From assembly GCA_024349245.1 (NCBI GenBank), contig JALDNG010001414.1, positions 62,001 to 126,000 on the forward strand: a DNA stretch of 64,000 nt. Reading direction: 5' to 3'. How positions within the stretch are numbered: position 1 is the first letter of the stretch; every line of letters begins with the position of its first letter. Below are positions 1 to 11,797 of this stretch, piece after piece. Under the pieces are notes generated by a model. That model saw nothing but the letters and a program-made list of their open reading frames with translations, was not told the origin of the DNA and ran no database searches. The DNA comes from Neodontobutis hainanensis. Its lineage: Eukaryota; Chordata; Actinopteri; Gobiiformes; Odontobutidae. The position numbers and the translations under genes were made by a program.

Positions 1-439
1 TTCCTCCTGGATCCCCGCTCCTTGAGGCAAGTTTTTTTACGGAGACGAGCGCACTTGTCTCGAGAGTTCTTCCATCTCTTCATGCACTCCGCTACATCTA
101 AACCCACGTTGGAGAAGGCTGTATTTCCTCACTTCTTCAATTAATCGCTCGGTAACTTAGTCCATTTCCATGTTGGCTCTTCACTGAATTTCGGAATTTA
201 AAAATGGCGGGCGGTCCAGAGAGCAGAAGACCATTGCGGAAATGCGTAGGAGGAAACGTGATACTATCCAAGCCGACCAATCACAGATCTTACGGTCCGC
301 GTCGTCGCGACGCAGCGTAGTTACATTTTGAGGAGGTGCGCGCCAGGCTACGGCGTAGGGTACGGCGTAGGGTACACGTCACTGCGTATGCTACGCCGTA
401 GCTTCGACGCGCACCCTACGCAGAAGCATAAATCAGCCT
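1..439 (-). mobile_element. PIF/Harbinger-like DNA transposon end with MADF-type ORF remnant
   Basis: Read on the minus strand, positions 1-110 encode the end of a MADF/Myb-like DNA-binding domain (motif LDVAECMKRWKNSRDK followed by a basic run), the kind of accessory protein carried by vertebrate Harbinger elements. The frame has stop codons further upstream, so it is dead. The element ends near 438 with GGCTGATTTATGCTTCTGCG on the minus strand, which resembles fish Harbinger termini, and is followed by a TTA that could be the target duplication (440-442). A palindromic CTACGCCGTAGC block lies at 345-405. The left end is outside the window, so length and class are partly inferred. Confidence 0.5.
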
Positions 440-667
440 TTAGGAGCGACGAGAGCGTCCAGATCACAGTGAGGCTTATGAGACGTTCAGGAACACAGCG
501 TTAATCCAACAATCAACCTCCTTGAACATAAAGACCAGCAATATCTAAATACAGCCCAAAGATGATGTAGAACTTGTGTAGAACTTAATGCTCTCCTCAG
601 ATAAAGATAGCGTCAGACTTGTGTTTAATCTGCTGCAGTTATTTCCATAATAATAATAAAATAACTA

Positions 668-1862
668 TCCATCCATCCATCCATCCATCTTCTACGGCTT
701 ATCCGGGGCCGGGTCATGGGGGCAGCAGTTTAATCAGAGACGCCCAGACTTCCCTCTCCCCAGACACTTCTGGGGGCATACCAAGGTGTTCCCAGGCCAG
801 CCGAGAGACATAGTCCCTCCAGTGTGTCCTAGGTTATCCCCGGGGTCTCTTCTCGGTGGGACATGCCCGAAACACCTCCCTAGGGAGGCCAGGAGGCATC
901 CGAAACAGATGCCTCAGCCGGCTCCTCTCGATGTGTAGGAGCAGCGGCTCTACTTTGAGCTCCTCCCGAGTGACAGAGCTCCTCACCCTATCCCTAAGGG
1001 AGCGCCCCGCCACCCTGCGGAGAAAGCTAATTTCGGCCACACGTATCCAAAATCTTGTTCTTTTGTGACCATAGGTGAGAGTAGGAACGTAGATTGACTG
1101 GTAAATCAAGAGCTTTGCCTTACAGCTCAGCTCCTTCTTCACCACGACAGACCGGTACATCGACTGCATCACTGCAAAAGCTGCACCGATCCGTCTGTCA
1201 ATCTCACGCCCTCCTTCCCTCACTCGTGAACAAGACCTCGAGATACTTAAACTCCTCCACTTGAGGCAGGAGCTCTCCACCAACCTGAAGGGGACAAGCC
1301 ACCCTTTTCCGACTGAGAACCATGGTCTCAGACTTGGAGGTGCTGATCCTCATCCCAGCCGCTTCACACTCGGCTGCAAACCGTCCCAGAGAACACTGAA
1401 GGTCCTGACTTGATGGAGCCAACAAGACAACATCATCTGCAAAAAGCAGAGACGAAATCCTGTGGTCCCCAAACCAGACTCCCTCCGGCCCCTGGCTGCG
1501 TCTAGAAATCCTGTCCATAAAGATAATGAACAGGACCGGTGACAAAGGGCAGCCCTGCCGGAGTCCAACATGCACTGGGAACAGGTCTGACTTACTGCCG
1601 GCAATGCGAACACGGACCGGACAGCCTTTAGCAAAGGGCCCCGGACCCCATACTCCCAGAGCTCCCCCCACAGGGCGCCACGAGGGAAAGAGTCGAATGC
1701 TTTTTCCAGATCCACAAAACACATGTGGACTCGTTGGGCAAACTCCCATAAACCCTCCAGCACCATGGAGAGGGTATGGAGTTGATTAAGTGTTGCAAGA
1801 TTGGGAGGAAAACCGCATTTCTCCTCCTGAATCTGAGGTTCAACTATCGGCCGCATTCTCCT
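668..1862 (-). mobile_element. Rex1/Babar-like non-LTR retrotransposon, 5'-truncated, frameshifted
   Basis: The minus strand encodes a LINE reverse transcriptase in three overlapping frames. One (about 1780-1700) has the FVDLEKAFDS palm motif, the next (1749-1204) the GLRQGCPLSP and LLFADDVVLLA motifs, and the last (1283-834) the C-terminal thumb and tail. At least two frameshifts separate them, so no intact protein remains. The 3' end is the (ATCC)n tract at 668-690. The 10-bp direct repeat AAAATAACTA at 658-667 and 1863-1872 flanks the element as a target-site duplication, which fixes both ends and shows 5' truncation on insertion. Family assignment is from recalled motif similarity to fish Rex1. 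Confidence 0.85.
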
Positions 1863-1872
1863 AAAATAACTA

Positions 1873-3170
1873 ATATTATAATAAACATGGTTATTATATG
1901 CCTCACCCAGGCTTTAGGTTAACAGTTTACTGACTTGTGTTACGGGCCAAATTAGAATGTAAAGCATTTAAAAAGGGCTAGAAGAAAATTAGTAAGTATG
2001 TATATTTTCTAAACTAACGTTTTTATTAAAATGTACAATAATCCCGAGAAGCACTTATGGAAGAGGATTAGGGCCACTGTGAAATAGTTTTTTTTAGTGT
2101 AGCGTTCTGTGATTAAAGTGAGAATTCTGAGAATAAAGTCAGAAGTATGGGTGCTTGTAAGGACAGGCTTTGTGGTAGAAAAAAAGTAGCAAAATCCATA
2201 TAATTAACTATATAAATTATTTGAACATTTATTGATGAGGTTGTGACACTGCATGTTTGTTTCGCTCACTTTAGGTTTCAGAAAATACATGTTTGATACG
2301 CTCTTGTGGTCTTTCTCACACACTTTTGCTAAGGCAACAGTCGGCGGGCCTGTTCACAACGGAAACCCGGCCTATTTTAGAGGTTTATCTTAGAAAATGA
2401 ATAAACACGCACGTAGGGTGGGGAATCAAAGCTTATATTTATAATTACATAAACTAAACACAGGTTTCAAATATCTAATAGTCACACAGTTATCATAATG
2501 TGTCACTCTTAAGTATATCTTTTGGAGGCTAAAGGGATGAGTGGGAATCGAACCTGTGACCATTAAAATGTTCTTAGTCCAAAGACTGCCTCCAGTTCCA
2601 TTACACCACTTCCGTTACAACCTGACTATTGGTCAGAATACTAACTCAAGTTACCAACTCAAACTGGTGACATTGCAATTCAACAACAATACTGCTTCAT
2701 CTTGCAACGCCCCAAACCAAATGTGTTATCTCAACCTAAAATCCTTGCATCATTTATTAATGTCCGTTTTGTGGCTTTGGTGATGTGTATGCTAACCTGG
2801 TAAAGGAGATCTGAGTTTAAAGTTTGCACCCTTCTATGAAACATTCAAGCCAGTTTCAAGCCAAGTAAAACCACTTAAAACCTACCCAAATCCATATACA
2901 ACCAGACTGGGGCCAACCCGTTAGGGTCCAGGTTAAGGCTTAATCCAGTTTTAGGCTGGGTAAAAGCCAACAGACAAAAATGGTGTTAAGCCACAAAAAA
3001 AACTCAAACAACAAACAAAACACTCATGTTCAAGTTAAACTACTTTAAACCAGTCAAAATCCAGTTCTAACAAGGTTAAATCCATTTTAAAATAAATTTA
3101 TTTATTTATTCATTAACATTTTTTCGTGAGGATTAATCCCTTGAGATGAATCATCTCGTTTTTGAGGGGG
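1873..3170. other. AT-rich intergenic stretch, no gene seen
   Basis: Apart from the tRNA-like block at 2537-2613, I see no coding frame with splice sites. 2860-3100 is low complexity, with many CCAGTTT/AAACCA-like words that look like a decayed short repeat. Confidence 0.5.
2537..2613 (-). repeat. tRNA-like sequence, probably a SINE head or tRNA pseudogene
   Basis: On the minus strand this block carries an exact Pol III B-box-like GGTTCGATTCC and an A-box-like TGGTGTAATGG at tRNA-like spacing. I could not fold it into a convincing cloverleaf with a clear anticodon, so a functional tRNA is unlikely. It resembles the head of a tRNA-derived SINE. Confidence 0.35.
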
Positions 3171-3171
3171 T

Positions 3172-3385
3172 CCTCTTACTCTTATTCACTCACTAGGGAC
3201 AATTTAGAGTTGCCAATTAACCTGTACATGATGTCTTTGGGCAGTGGGAGGAAGCCGGAGTACCTAGAGAGAACCCACAGTAACACGTGGAGGACATGCA
3301 GACTCCTCACAGAAAGACCGGAGTCAGCCGAGAATGTTTGAGTTGGCCGGGTTTTGAACTCACGACCTTCTTGCACTTGGCCTAA
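3172..3385. repeat. Dispersed fish repeat ('ACTCACGACCTTCTTGC' type)
   Basis: The block contains ACAATTTAGAGTTGCCAATT, GTGGGAGGAAGCCGGAG, GAGAGAACCCAC and ACTCACGACCTTCTTGC in the order seen in a very common fish interspersed repeat. Related pieces occur in this window near 21510-21740 (opposite strand), 34395-34495, 48865-48960, 59325-59423 and 60220-60390. It is non-coding and its class is uncertain. Confidence 0.55.
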
Positions 3386-3489
3386 GTGTTAAACTACTCA
3401 AAATCTATTCAAATCTGAATCTGCACCAATAAGGAACTGGTTTCAGCTGGGCTGAGCTGCTACTCAGTGTGGAGCGCGCCTGTTTGAGG

Positions 3490-4230
3490 TCGAACTGAAA
3501 GATTTTGTGAAAGTGACACTTTGAAAGATCATGTCAACCGAATTGTAGCTTTGTTTGACCGCCTGACTACGGCCAACTTCACAGTTAACTTGGCAAAGTG
3601 TGAGTTTGCTAAGGCGACAGCGACCTATTTTGGGCCGTGTTGAAAAAAAAACTGCTGATGCATTTCTTGGGTCTGGTAGGTTATTATCGGGCTTTCTGCA
3701 AAAACTTTTAAACTGTAGTTGCTCCCCTAACGGCCTTATTGAAGGGCAATGTTAAGTTTTTGTGGTCTATTGAGTGCCAGATGGCATTTGAGAATGTTAA
3801 AGATTTGTTATGTTCTGCACCGGTCCTTACAGTTCCATGCTTGGAGCAACCTTTTAAGCTAGAAGTAGATGCAAGTCTTGTTGGGGCAGGTGCCGTGTTG
3901 CTCCAAGAAAAGGAAGGGGTAGATAGACCAGTCTGCTATTTTTCTAGGAAGTTTAATTCCTATCAACTTAACTATTCTACAAGAATTGGAGGCCCTAATT
4001 TGGGCACGTCAGCATTTTGATGTTTGTCTGGTCAGGTCCCACTAGTTAAAACAAAACCACATCTATACAGACCACAACCCTTTGACTTTTTTAAGTTCAC
4101 CAAGTTGTCCAAACCGTAGACTGATGAGATTGGCGTTATTCCTGAAATCATATAACATAACAAAAAAATAAAAAATAAAAGTACAGAGAATCTGGTGGCG
4201 GATGCTTTAATCCGAGCGGCCTCTGAGTGG
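3490..4230 (+). mobile_element. Ty3/Gypsy retrotransposon fragment (RT end plus RNase H)
   Basis: Plus-strand frames give the end of a Gypsy reverse transcriptase (HVNRIVALFDRL, NLAKCEFAKA, then FLGLVGYYRAF after a deletion and frameshift). The RNase H domain follows at 3739-4020 (PFKLEVDASLVGAGAVLLQE and RPVCYFSRKFNSYQLNYS). After another break, a degraded VADAL motif at about 4198-4215 marks the RNase H end. The domains are split by frameshifts and deletions and no complete polyprotein exists. It is an old, non-functional insertion. Confidence 0.85.
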
Positions 4231-5445
4231 TCTGCCTACTTGCAGATCGGAGACCCGGCTGGCACCTGGGTTGTTTGCTTTGAAGGTTGACTTTGTTTTA
4301 GTTTGGTCCAAATTTTCCTTAATTGTTATGTCTGCTTGTGTCTCTTTGTTACGACCCCTTAAGCCAGGTTTAGACAAAACGGTTTCCCCATGAAGCATAT
4401 GTGAGGATGGCAATGTTACCGTCTCCGTAGCCCAAGAGCAGAGACATTGGATCTGGATACTAGTCTTCTAGAATGTCTCTCCAATTGGACTGAATTTAAG
4501 ATGTGACCAAAACACAGTGAATAAAAGTCCCTTCCACTGACTTGCATTTAAGACACATAGGTGACATTTGAGGGTTACTTTTGTTTCTTTGCCCTGGGGA
4601 AATCTGTACTGTGTAATGTGGTGTCAGAAGTAAGCATGCTCTTCTTCTTAACTATGAAGTCTTGGATCTCGGAGGCGCCTAAGAAATGGCTGTTGGATTT
4701 GAGTTGAGTTTTTCCAGGAGGTGGAGCAAAAGCACGCAAATTGAAGTAACTCGAGATGTACAGTATTTGGTTAGACAGGGGCAGTACCAACATATGTACA
4801 ATAAACGGCTTTTTGACCAGCACAATTTTGAAAAACAATCAATAAGGATAAGAAGCATTGTGTGAAGGCTGCATGTTCTGTCCAATATTGTACAAGCCAA
4901 GCCACATTTGTTTAATAATGGATGTTTAATAAAGTTTGTAATATCAAAAGAGGTCTAAAAGGTTACCAAAGTTTACCATACCACTTTGGAGACAATGTGG
5001 CCCTGTGTCATCTTGAAAAGGTGAAGCTAAATACTAAAGTGGGCTTAAGAAAAAATAAAATAAAAATAAAAATTGTTACTAGACTACGTAGAAAATTTTT
5101 GGTTTGTGTGTTCCTATCACACCATTGTTAAGAGTTTAGATTTAGAGGGGTGTGTGTGTAAGGAGGGAGGGATTGTTTTAGACTGGGCACTAGAACACAT
5201 CCAAGCACCTATCCCCAGCAAAACATGCACTGTTTTGGAAGGGATTAATTTTGCATCCCTAATGTGATCAAGTGTATTTGTGTAAAACACATTTTTGTGA
5301 GCGCAGTACCTCCTCGTCGGCCTTTTCCAACAACCACATTGGGCACAAGGCTGTGGGGGTGCCGTCTGAGGTGGGGCATATAGACGTGAAGATTGGGCTT
5401 GTTGAAGTTCTGATGGAGTACGTTACTCTCTCTCTGGTGTACAAG

Positions 5446-5451
<6 letters not shown>
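4231..5451 (+). other. Probable Gypsy-derived or retroposed debris ending in poly(A)
   Basis: No frame here gives a recognisable integrase or envelope. The stretch directly follows the Gypsy RNase H and contains sequence compatible with downstream element or LTR remnants. It ends immediately before a long A-run (5452-5482), which could mark a retroposed 3' end. The assignment is inference from position. Confidence 0.3.

Positions 5452-5482
<31 letters not shown>
5452..5482 (+). repeat. Poly(A) tract
   Basis: An uninterrupted run of about 30 A residues, either a microsatellite or the tail of a retroposed sequence ending at about 5451. Confidence 0.9.
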
Positions 5483-5485
<3 letters not shown>

Positions 5486-5550
5486 TAGTTACATGAAACA
5501 TGTTGGTCTTTTTCCCTGAGGATTCTTGTAATTATTCTTCCATCACATAC

Positions 5551-8500
5551 CTGCTGAAATGGGGGTTGTGGTGTTGCTGCTAGACCGAGTGCTAGCTGGG
5601 GACAGGTTCTTCAGCTGCTCCAGGATGTTGCTGAGCTCTCTGCTAACCTGACTGCCCAGCTCCTCTGCCGCCAGAAGACGCTGATGAAGACTGTGCACAT
5701 TTGGCAGCTCCACTGGTGACCCTTGTGGATAATTAAATACAAAGCACCAATGTTACCATGTATTGGGTCATTTCTGCAGACCACAGCGTTCAACACTGGA
5801 TATACAGTGGAATGAATCTATACGGTTTACAAATGTAATTTTAGCATCATTATCTTATATGTGAGGAGGAAAATGCAGCAGCAGTAATTTTGACACACTT
5901 TGTAGAAACCCTGACATTTCCTACTTCTCTTTCATAAAATTACTATGGAGTAAATATGAGTATTATTTGCCAGTGGGTCATTTTTACCCCATTGAGAAAA
6001 CTGTGTAAAAAAAGATAATTTAGATGCGTAGGCACCATATCCTCTCAATGTATACACTAAAAATGTGTATGGATGGACACTACATTAGGGTAAAGTGACC
6101 CCTGGAACTTCAGGGGCCTGTTGGAATGTTGTTGAATACTTACTGTCCAAATTATTTGGACACATTAACATGGATAGACATGACAAGGCAATTTTATTTA
6201 TACTGCACAATTCTTACACTGGCGTCATTAAAAATGCTTTACAGAATTTTAGAAAGAAACTAGAAGTAAATATAAAACTTAATTAAAAGACAGAGTGCAG
6301 ATCAAAACACTTTCAGTTGTCTTTACTGAATGCAGGCGGAGCTAAAGAGAAATATTTTAACTTCCTCTTACTTTGTTAAAGTTGAGGCTTGTTTTACTTT
6401 ATCTGGGAGGCTGTTCCAGATTTTTGCCGCATGAAACTTAAACGCTGCTTTACCCTGTTTAGTTCTAACTCTGGGCACGAGCAGAAGGCCTGTCCCAGAT
6501 GTTCTCAGAGTCCGAGGAGGCTCATAAGCAAGTAGCATTTCAGAAATATATTCATGTGCTAAACCAATAAAAGACTTGTAAACCAGCTGTGATATCTCAA
6601 TGTGTTACATATTATTATTATTATCAAGTTAAATAGCTACACTGGGCCCTTTAAGAATTTTCCTGAAAAAAAACAACAACTTCATTATAAACAATAGAAA
6701 GACAGAAAATTTGAACTCCTCAAAATAAAATCATTTAAATCACAACTGCACAGCATCGCAGGAAGTAGGGGTGCTGAAGCAACTTGGCACCAGCGCTGTG
6801 GCCTGAGCCATTAGTAGATATCAGTAAACAAATTAGGAATTAATACAAAAAAAAAAATGAATTAATAATTATTGTCTTGTAGATTAAAAATAATTCAACC
6901 ATACACCCTTTTTTCCCCAGCAGGGACCAGGGTGCTGGTTCGGAGCTAGTGCTATAGCCGGTTTGGAGTTGGTTTAATTTGCGAGCCCATAAGAACCACA
7001 AGAGAGCCATGTCTGACGTCACCAAATACGTCCAACCCAGCAACGCTAGTGCCAAACACACCAGTAATGCTATTGCCTTTAATTAATCCGTTTTGAGGAC
7101 AAACTCTCCTCAACAGGTTGCAGCTTTAGCCTCTTTACAGGCCTTTGTATAAAATATTATTAGTTAAGGGCAGTGGCCCCTTCTGAGGCCAGGACTTAAA
7201 AATTTGAAATGTAATCACAGTCTAAACCAGGTTTACTCAACACAATAGATGAGCAATTTACTATACTGCAAAAAACACACTCTTTCATTTGGGAACCATC
7301 ATTCAAAATGTGCTTTACATTTAAAAAAATGCTTTGTGTGCAAGTGTGACAGATTTACCACAAGCTGTACAATAGTCACAGCGAGAGAAGAGCTTTATCA
7401 ATCTAATAATGAGTAACTGCAGCTGTGGGACACAGAGGTTACAGAGGTAACGTGAGGCTGGGTCAGGATAAGACCAGGTCAGAAGTGGATTCAGAGACAT
7501 TTCCGGCAAGAACAGAACATTCACTTATGTTTAGAGCCAACATTGGGCCAACAAGAGAAGCTTGAGGTGATTTTATCCCTCCTGTTATAAATCCTGACAG
7601 ATAAGAGCAGGGGTCACAGGTCAGGCTACAACAGCTGCAGTGATGTCCACATTTTAAGATGTAGAAGTAATATCTGTAATAATTAGACCACAAACTCATT
7701 TTAAAACATTATTTTGTCATCTTTTAAATACACTTCCTAATTGTAGGGCTTATTAAAAGCAGGCTTAACTCACTCTCACCAAAGGTTGATAGTCATTATT
7801 ACAGATAATGAAATGTCACTTATGAAGCTTAATATGTTTTAGAATGTGATAAATGTAAAATCCTCATGCTTTTACTTTTAAGAGTGTATCAGTGAAAAAA
7901 ATAACAGTTCCCAAAAATTGTAGGCCTACTTGCTCTATAGTAATCTCGTAACAGCTGTTAAAATACACCACAATACCTGAAATTTCACTTACATTCTGTT
8001 TAAAAATGTCTTTGTGTCAACCACTGTCTTTAGCTAAATGTGTCTCGTGCCTCCTTAGTTCACACTTCCTCTAAAGCTCTAAACCAAAAGTCACTACTGA
8101 AGTAGGCCACCTGAGCAGAACTTGTGGTAGTCAATTCCTGGCATGCCTCCTTTACTCATCCTGGAATGAGTGTATGGTGTGTAGCCTATATATAATTTTT
8201 AAACAGTTAGTCATGGCCTTTTCTAGTCTAGTCTTTTTAAAATGTATATTTTTAGTCCAAACTATGAATACTATTTTGCAGATATTGACAAACGTGGTAC
8301 AAGTAGCAGACCTGATATCAGTCAGCTAGGTTAAGTTAACCAACAGCTGCTTTACATTTGACAAGGTTGAGCATTGAGTAGTTCAGCTAATTTGACTCAA
8401 CAGGTGTGTATTATTAGTTTGCCCATACACACTTAAAAAAATAAAAAATAAATAAATACTTTTTTTTTCTAAGTTTGTTGTGTCATGACATCTTACCTTC

Positions 8501-8587
8501 GTCAATGGAAACAGACTTAATCCAGGTAACCGTTAAAAAGCAAACGCAAGCGAATAAACAGCCAAGTCTGACGGAGGAGACCCTCAT
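5551..8587 (-). CDS. 5' part of an unrecognised secreted-protein gene (two exons)
   Basis: Exon 1 (8587-8497) starts at an ATG and encodes MRVSSVRLGCLFACVCFLTV, a typical signal peptide (basic start, hydrophobic Cys-rich core), then TWIKSVSIDE, ending on a strong GTAAGA donor in phase 1. Exon 2 (5721-5551) starts after a CACAAG acceptor in the matching phase. It encodes 57 residues with a helical, heptad-like stretch (LHQRLLAAEELGSQVSREL and NILEQLKNL), an N-glycosylation motif NTT and a Ser/Thr-rich end, then a GTATGT donor, again phase 1. Splice phases agree, which supports one transcript with a 2.8-kb intron. Later exons would lie below 5551 or outside the window; I found none with confidence. 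The helix suggests an oligomerising extracellular protein; the family is not recognised. Confidence 0.5.
6183..6600 (-). repeat. LINE 3'-end repeat
   Basis: On the minus strand the sequence ends in TATAAATAAAATTGCC, the 3' tail type shared by fish LINEs. It includes the blocks CTGTTCCAGATTTTTGCCGC and AAGGCCTGTCCCAGATG (plus-strand orientation), which recur in many fish repeats. The same tail type occurs at 25835-25900. No coding capacity remains. Confidence 0.5.
6601..8490. other. Intron of the minus-strand secreted-protein gene; no features
   Basis: This AT-rich sequence lies between the two minus-strand exons. The short open frames inside it show no domain, signal or splice support. Confidence 0.5.
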
Positions 8588-9650
8588 TTCATCCTTCACA
8601 GCCCCGGGTTTGAGAGCACGGCGTCGCCAATGCGTGCAGGGCAGAGAGCAGGTGGGCTCGCGACAGCCTGCTGCACCTGAGTCACGCGGAGGTAGAATGA
8701 GAGCGCGAGGCCAGTTCAGGGGAAAAAAATGCTGCCGTTACCTGGGACCGCCTACCATTAGCTCAGAGCAAGCCTATACCAAACAGGCCCCGTTAAAGCC
8801 CGCACACTTTAACAGTCGGAGGTGTGATGGCCTGGCAGGTAAAATGTGAAATAAAATCACATTTTAGGAGGCTAATCTAGGCTACTAGTTGAATAACAAG
8901 ACATAGACACATTAAAGCTAGACAATTATTATGTCGGACCCAATGTACTGTCCCCTATGTGTTCTTTCCAGTTCATCTCCTTGTGTGGTTCTAGAGAGCG
9001 GGAACAGCGGAATACTTAAGAAATAAATTCTGATAATAAAAATGGAAAACCCTACTGCTTCAGAAGGGTTTTTGATAACCTACTTAACCATATAAATTGA
9101 TTAGTATAGTTAATTTTTGCTTGTATTTATATATTTTTTTTGTTCTTATAGGGCCACTTAGGCCCTTTTCTTCTTGACCAAAATGAGGAATTGGATACCA
9201 AAAAGTCAAGATAAACTTTTAACTATTAATTTTGTAAAGTAAATTTATATTTTTATTAAAATTTTTAATCACACAAAATTGATTAACATAATTGATTATA
9301 GTATCTGCTCCAGGGGCCTCTGTGGTGCGTTGTTTACCCTTGAAGGCCGAATAAGATAAGATTAGACAGGATACACTTTACAACTATTTTACACTGCCTT
9401 TAATATTTAATTGCCTTTAATTGCCAAGTAGCCGACTCTACAGGCTCCAAGTCACCGGACTAAAGTGGTACAATCCCTTTGATGACCGCTAGGCCCTGAG
9501 GTTTATGGCCTGCTACACACGTCAAGACGGAGCAAGTCAGCAGGTTATCTAGACTATGTTCCTGCGTATTCATAAAGATTTATATTCATATCTTTCTTTC
9601 TCACCGTATGTAGTCATGTATTGGTTATGGCACTCTGTTCATTTCCGGCG
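8588..9650. promoter_or_regulatory. Upstream region of the minus-strand gene
   Basis: About 8588-8840 is locally GC-rich compared with its surroundings and lies directly 5' of the minus-strand ATG, as expected for a 5'UTR and proximal promoter. No specific motif is claimed. The remainder, 8850-9650, is AT-rich with nothing recognisable. Confidence 0.3.
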
Positions 9651-9722
9651 GGGGATGTAGCTCAGTGGTAGAGCGCATGCTTTGCATGTATGAGGCCCCG
9701 GGTTCAATCCCCGGCATCTCCA
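9651..9722 (+). tRNA. tRNA-Ala (anticodon TGC)
   Basis: A 72-nt cloverleaf matching vertebrate tRNA-Ala-TGC. The 7-bp acceptor stem GGGGATG/CATCTCC has one G-U pair. The D arm includes the A box (TAGCTCAGTGG), the anticodon loop is TTTGCAT, and the CCGGG/CCCGG T stem surrounds loop TTCAATC. The usual vertebrate T loop has G where this has A in TTCAATC, a single change in the B box. A TTTT Pol III terminator follows at 9727-9730. It reads as an intact gene rather than a SINE head. Confidence 0.95.
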
Positions 9723-9726
9723 GAAG

Positions 9727-9730
9727 TTTT
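9727..9730 (+). terminator. Pol III TTTT terminator of tRNA-Ala
   Basis: The first T4 run starts 5 nt after the tRNA 3' end, the expected spacing for RNA polymerase III termination. Confidence 0.8.
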
Positions 9731-11587
9731 ACTTTATATATTTTTTTCAGACTCTTGATTTCTTAATTTTAAAAACTACTTTAAATTGTAACAAAGACAT
9801 AACAAAATTCCAAAAGTTGTTTTTACTAATACTAGATTATCATTTTCTTTCAAGAACTCGTAAATATTCGACCCACTTCAATTCATCAAAAATACATTGG
9901 CTATATCAATCAATCAAGACTTATTTCGAAAGCACATTAAAACAACATAAGTTGACCAAACGTGCTGAGCACATTTGAAAAAATTTAATAAAAATAAAAA
10001 TATGACATAAACAATAACATTTCAGAATTATAAAATATGACAAATCAAGAAAAAACATAGTAAGATAGATAGTAAACTAGAATAAAATTTAAGATGTCTA
10101 TATGTAATCATTAAACTATAAATTGAAATTTGAATTGTAATACAAAAACATCTTACTTTGTAATCTTCAAACCTCTACTAAATTATTATTATTATTTTAA
10201 GTGACGTAAAATAACATAACAATAACGTCTATCTCTTTATATCCAATTTACAACAAGAATAAATGAAGCCATTAAACCCATCCAGAATGACAAGAGATAA
10301 CATGAAAAAATATAAGCGTGCTGAACATCACGCTACTGCCACCTTGTGCACATATATATATGTGCAAGAATATATTCGCGAAATATTATAAACAGTGATT
10401 TAAGCCATTTTCGTGTGTTTTTCACATATTGTGTTTTTACTAGTTTAATTTATGATGGATGAAGTGACCATACACAAAATAATAATAGGAGTCAAACACT
10501 TCTGTCTCCATGGGCCCAAAGTTTCATTCTACTTCAAACAAAGCTCCTCTTTCTCTAGCAGAGTTTTTAAAACATGATCAGTCATTGTCACACACATTAG
10601 TAATCAGACTCAGCACCAAAACTTATGTGTGCAACTCGACTGAGTCAGAAATGGGTGCATGAGCCATCCTGTGTGTCATAGACCCTATTCATAAGACTCT
10701 GCTAGATTATTAATAGAAGCACATTGCCATACAAAAGGAGTTTTTTTTGTTGCTATGGGAACACCGGGATGAGCCGACACAATCCCAGACACATAGCTCC
10801 ATTCAAGTATTAACCAGCCAGCATCCATCAGCCATTAGCCCCCAGTGACCTTTGACCTGCCCCCACAGCTGTGCTCATGAGGAAGCTATCTGTTGTCACG
10901 GTGACACAGGAAACACTCAATCCCTAATTATACCAAAATGATGACTTTATGATTTCTTTAACATGTTTTGGGAAGTGTAGTTTTAGTTTTGAGTTACCAC
11001 TTGCAGACAATGACAGACAACCTTTCACAATCACATTCATTGACTATACCTACACTCATATCTGAAAGGTCATAGTTTCATTAAAATAAAGGTAGAACAT
11101 ATCAATGTCACTTAAGAAATGAATATTGTTGCAGTGTAACTTGATACCAAAAGAAAACATAATGTGTGACAAGCTCGTGGCAAGTTTGAGTCAGCCCCTC
11201 GATCTGAACGTCCCGCTGTAGAAGACCTTCAGGGGGATCCAGTTTCCTGCAATAACACCAACACATGTGTTTTTACCATTAGCCGTTGGCACTGCTCAGA
11301 CAAAAAGCAGATTAGACGGTGTTTAATTATCCCCGTGGGACACCGTAGAAGCTAATAGAGCTCAACCAAAAGCCAAATGGTATTAGCATTGACAATTAAT
11401 ACAGCAAGAATTATGAGCAGTGCTCTGCTGCTCAAGGATCAATATTAATTCAATAATTAATTAATTCAATATTAAAAATAACAATTTGCAAATTGCAACG
11501 TTTTAAACAACATTTCCAGTTGTTTTTCAGATTTTTTTATTGGATCTCTTGTGTGGGACATTATTTGAAAAAATAATCATAAACACT
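9731..11587. other. AT-rich non-coding stretch
   Basis: No coding frame with convincing splice support was found. It holds scattered AT-rich low-complexity sequence. Confidence 0.45.
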
Positions 11588-11589
11588 CA

Positions 11590-11797
11590 AAGTGTCAGTT
11601 AGCTGACACTTTTATCCAAAGCGACTTACATTGTTCTACAGTAATTACCAGTGTTCCAGCCACTGGAGGAAAGGTGTTTAAGTGCCTTGCCCAAGGACAC
11701 AACAACAGTATGACCTGTGTGGAGAGTGAGTGAGGAGCAAACCACGTACCTTCCGGTTGAAGGACGACTGCTCTACCCACTGAGCTACTGCCGCCCC
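11590..11797 (-). mobile_element. tRNA-derived SINE with L2-type 3' tail
   Basis: On the minus strand it starts GGGGCGGCAGTAGCTCAGTG (A box), continues through the head TCCTTCAACCGGAAGGTACG and the central block CTTGGGCAAGGCACTTAA, and ends AAGTCGCTTTGGATAAAAGT. That terminal block nearly matches the 3' end of the L2 LINE at 17556-19246, the expected arrangement for a SINE mobilised by its partner LINE. Close relatives lie at 28369-28566, 34745-34955 and 49213-49423. Confidence 0.85.

Noticed and set aside
3739..4020. Intact-looking 93-aa frame as a host gene
   Set aside because: It is the RNase H segment of a broken Gypsy element, not a host protein.
5266..5440. Minus-strand frame (ends LEKADEEVLRSQKC...) that could be a third exon of the secreted-protein gene
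   Set aside because: A phase-compatible AG exists, but the sequence directly abuts a plus-strand poly(A) tract, as a retroposed sequence would. The 'polypyrimidine tract' is just that A-run in reverse. No independent support.
8475..8849. 124-aa plus-strand open frame
   Set aside because: It overlaps the signal-peptide exon on the other strand and is Arg/Gln-rich translation of a GC-rich 5' region. No domain or splice support.
11191..11246. Possible last exon on the minus strand (NWIPLKVFYSGTFRSRG, stop) after a TTATTGCAG acceptor
   Set aside because: Only 18 codons. No partner exon was found upstream on the minus strand and no polyadenylation signal follows; chance acceptor plus short frame is likely.
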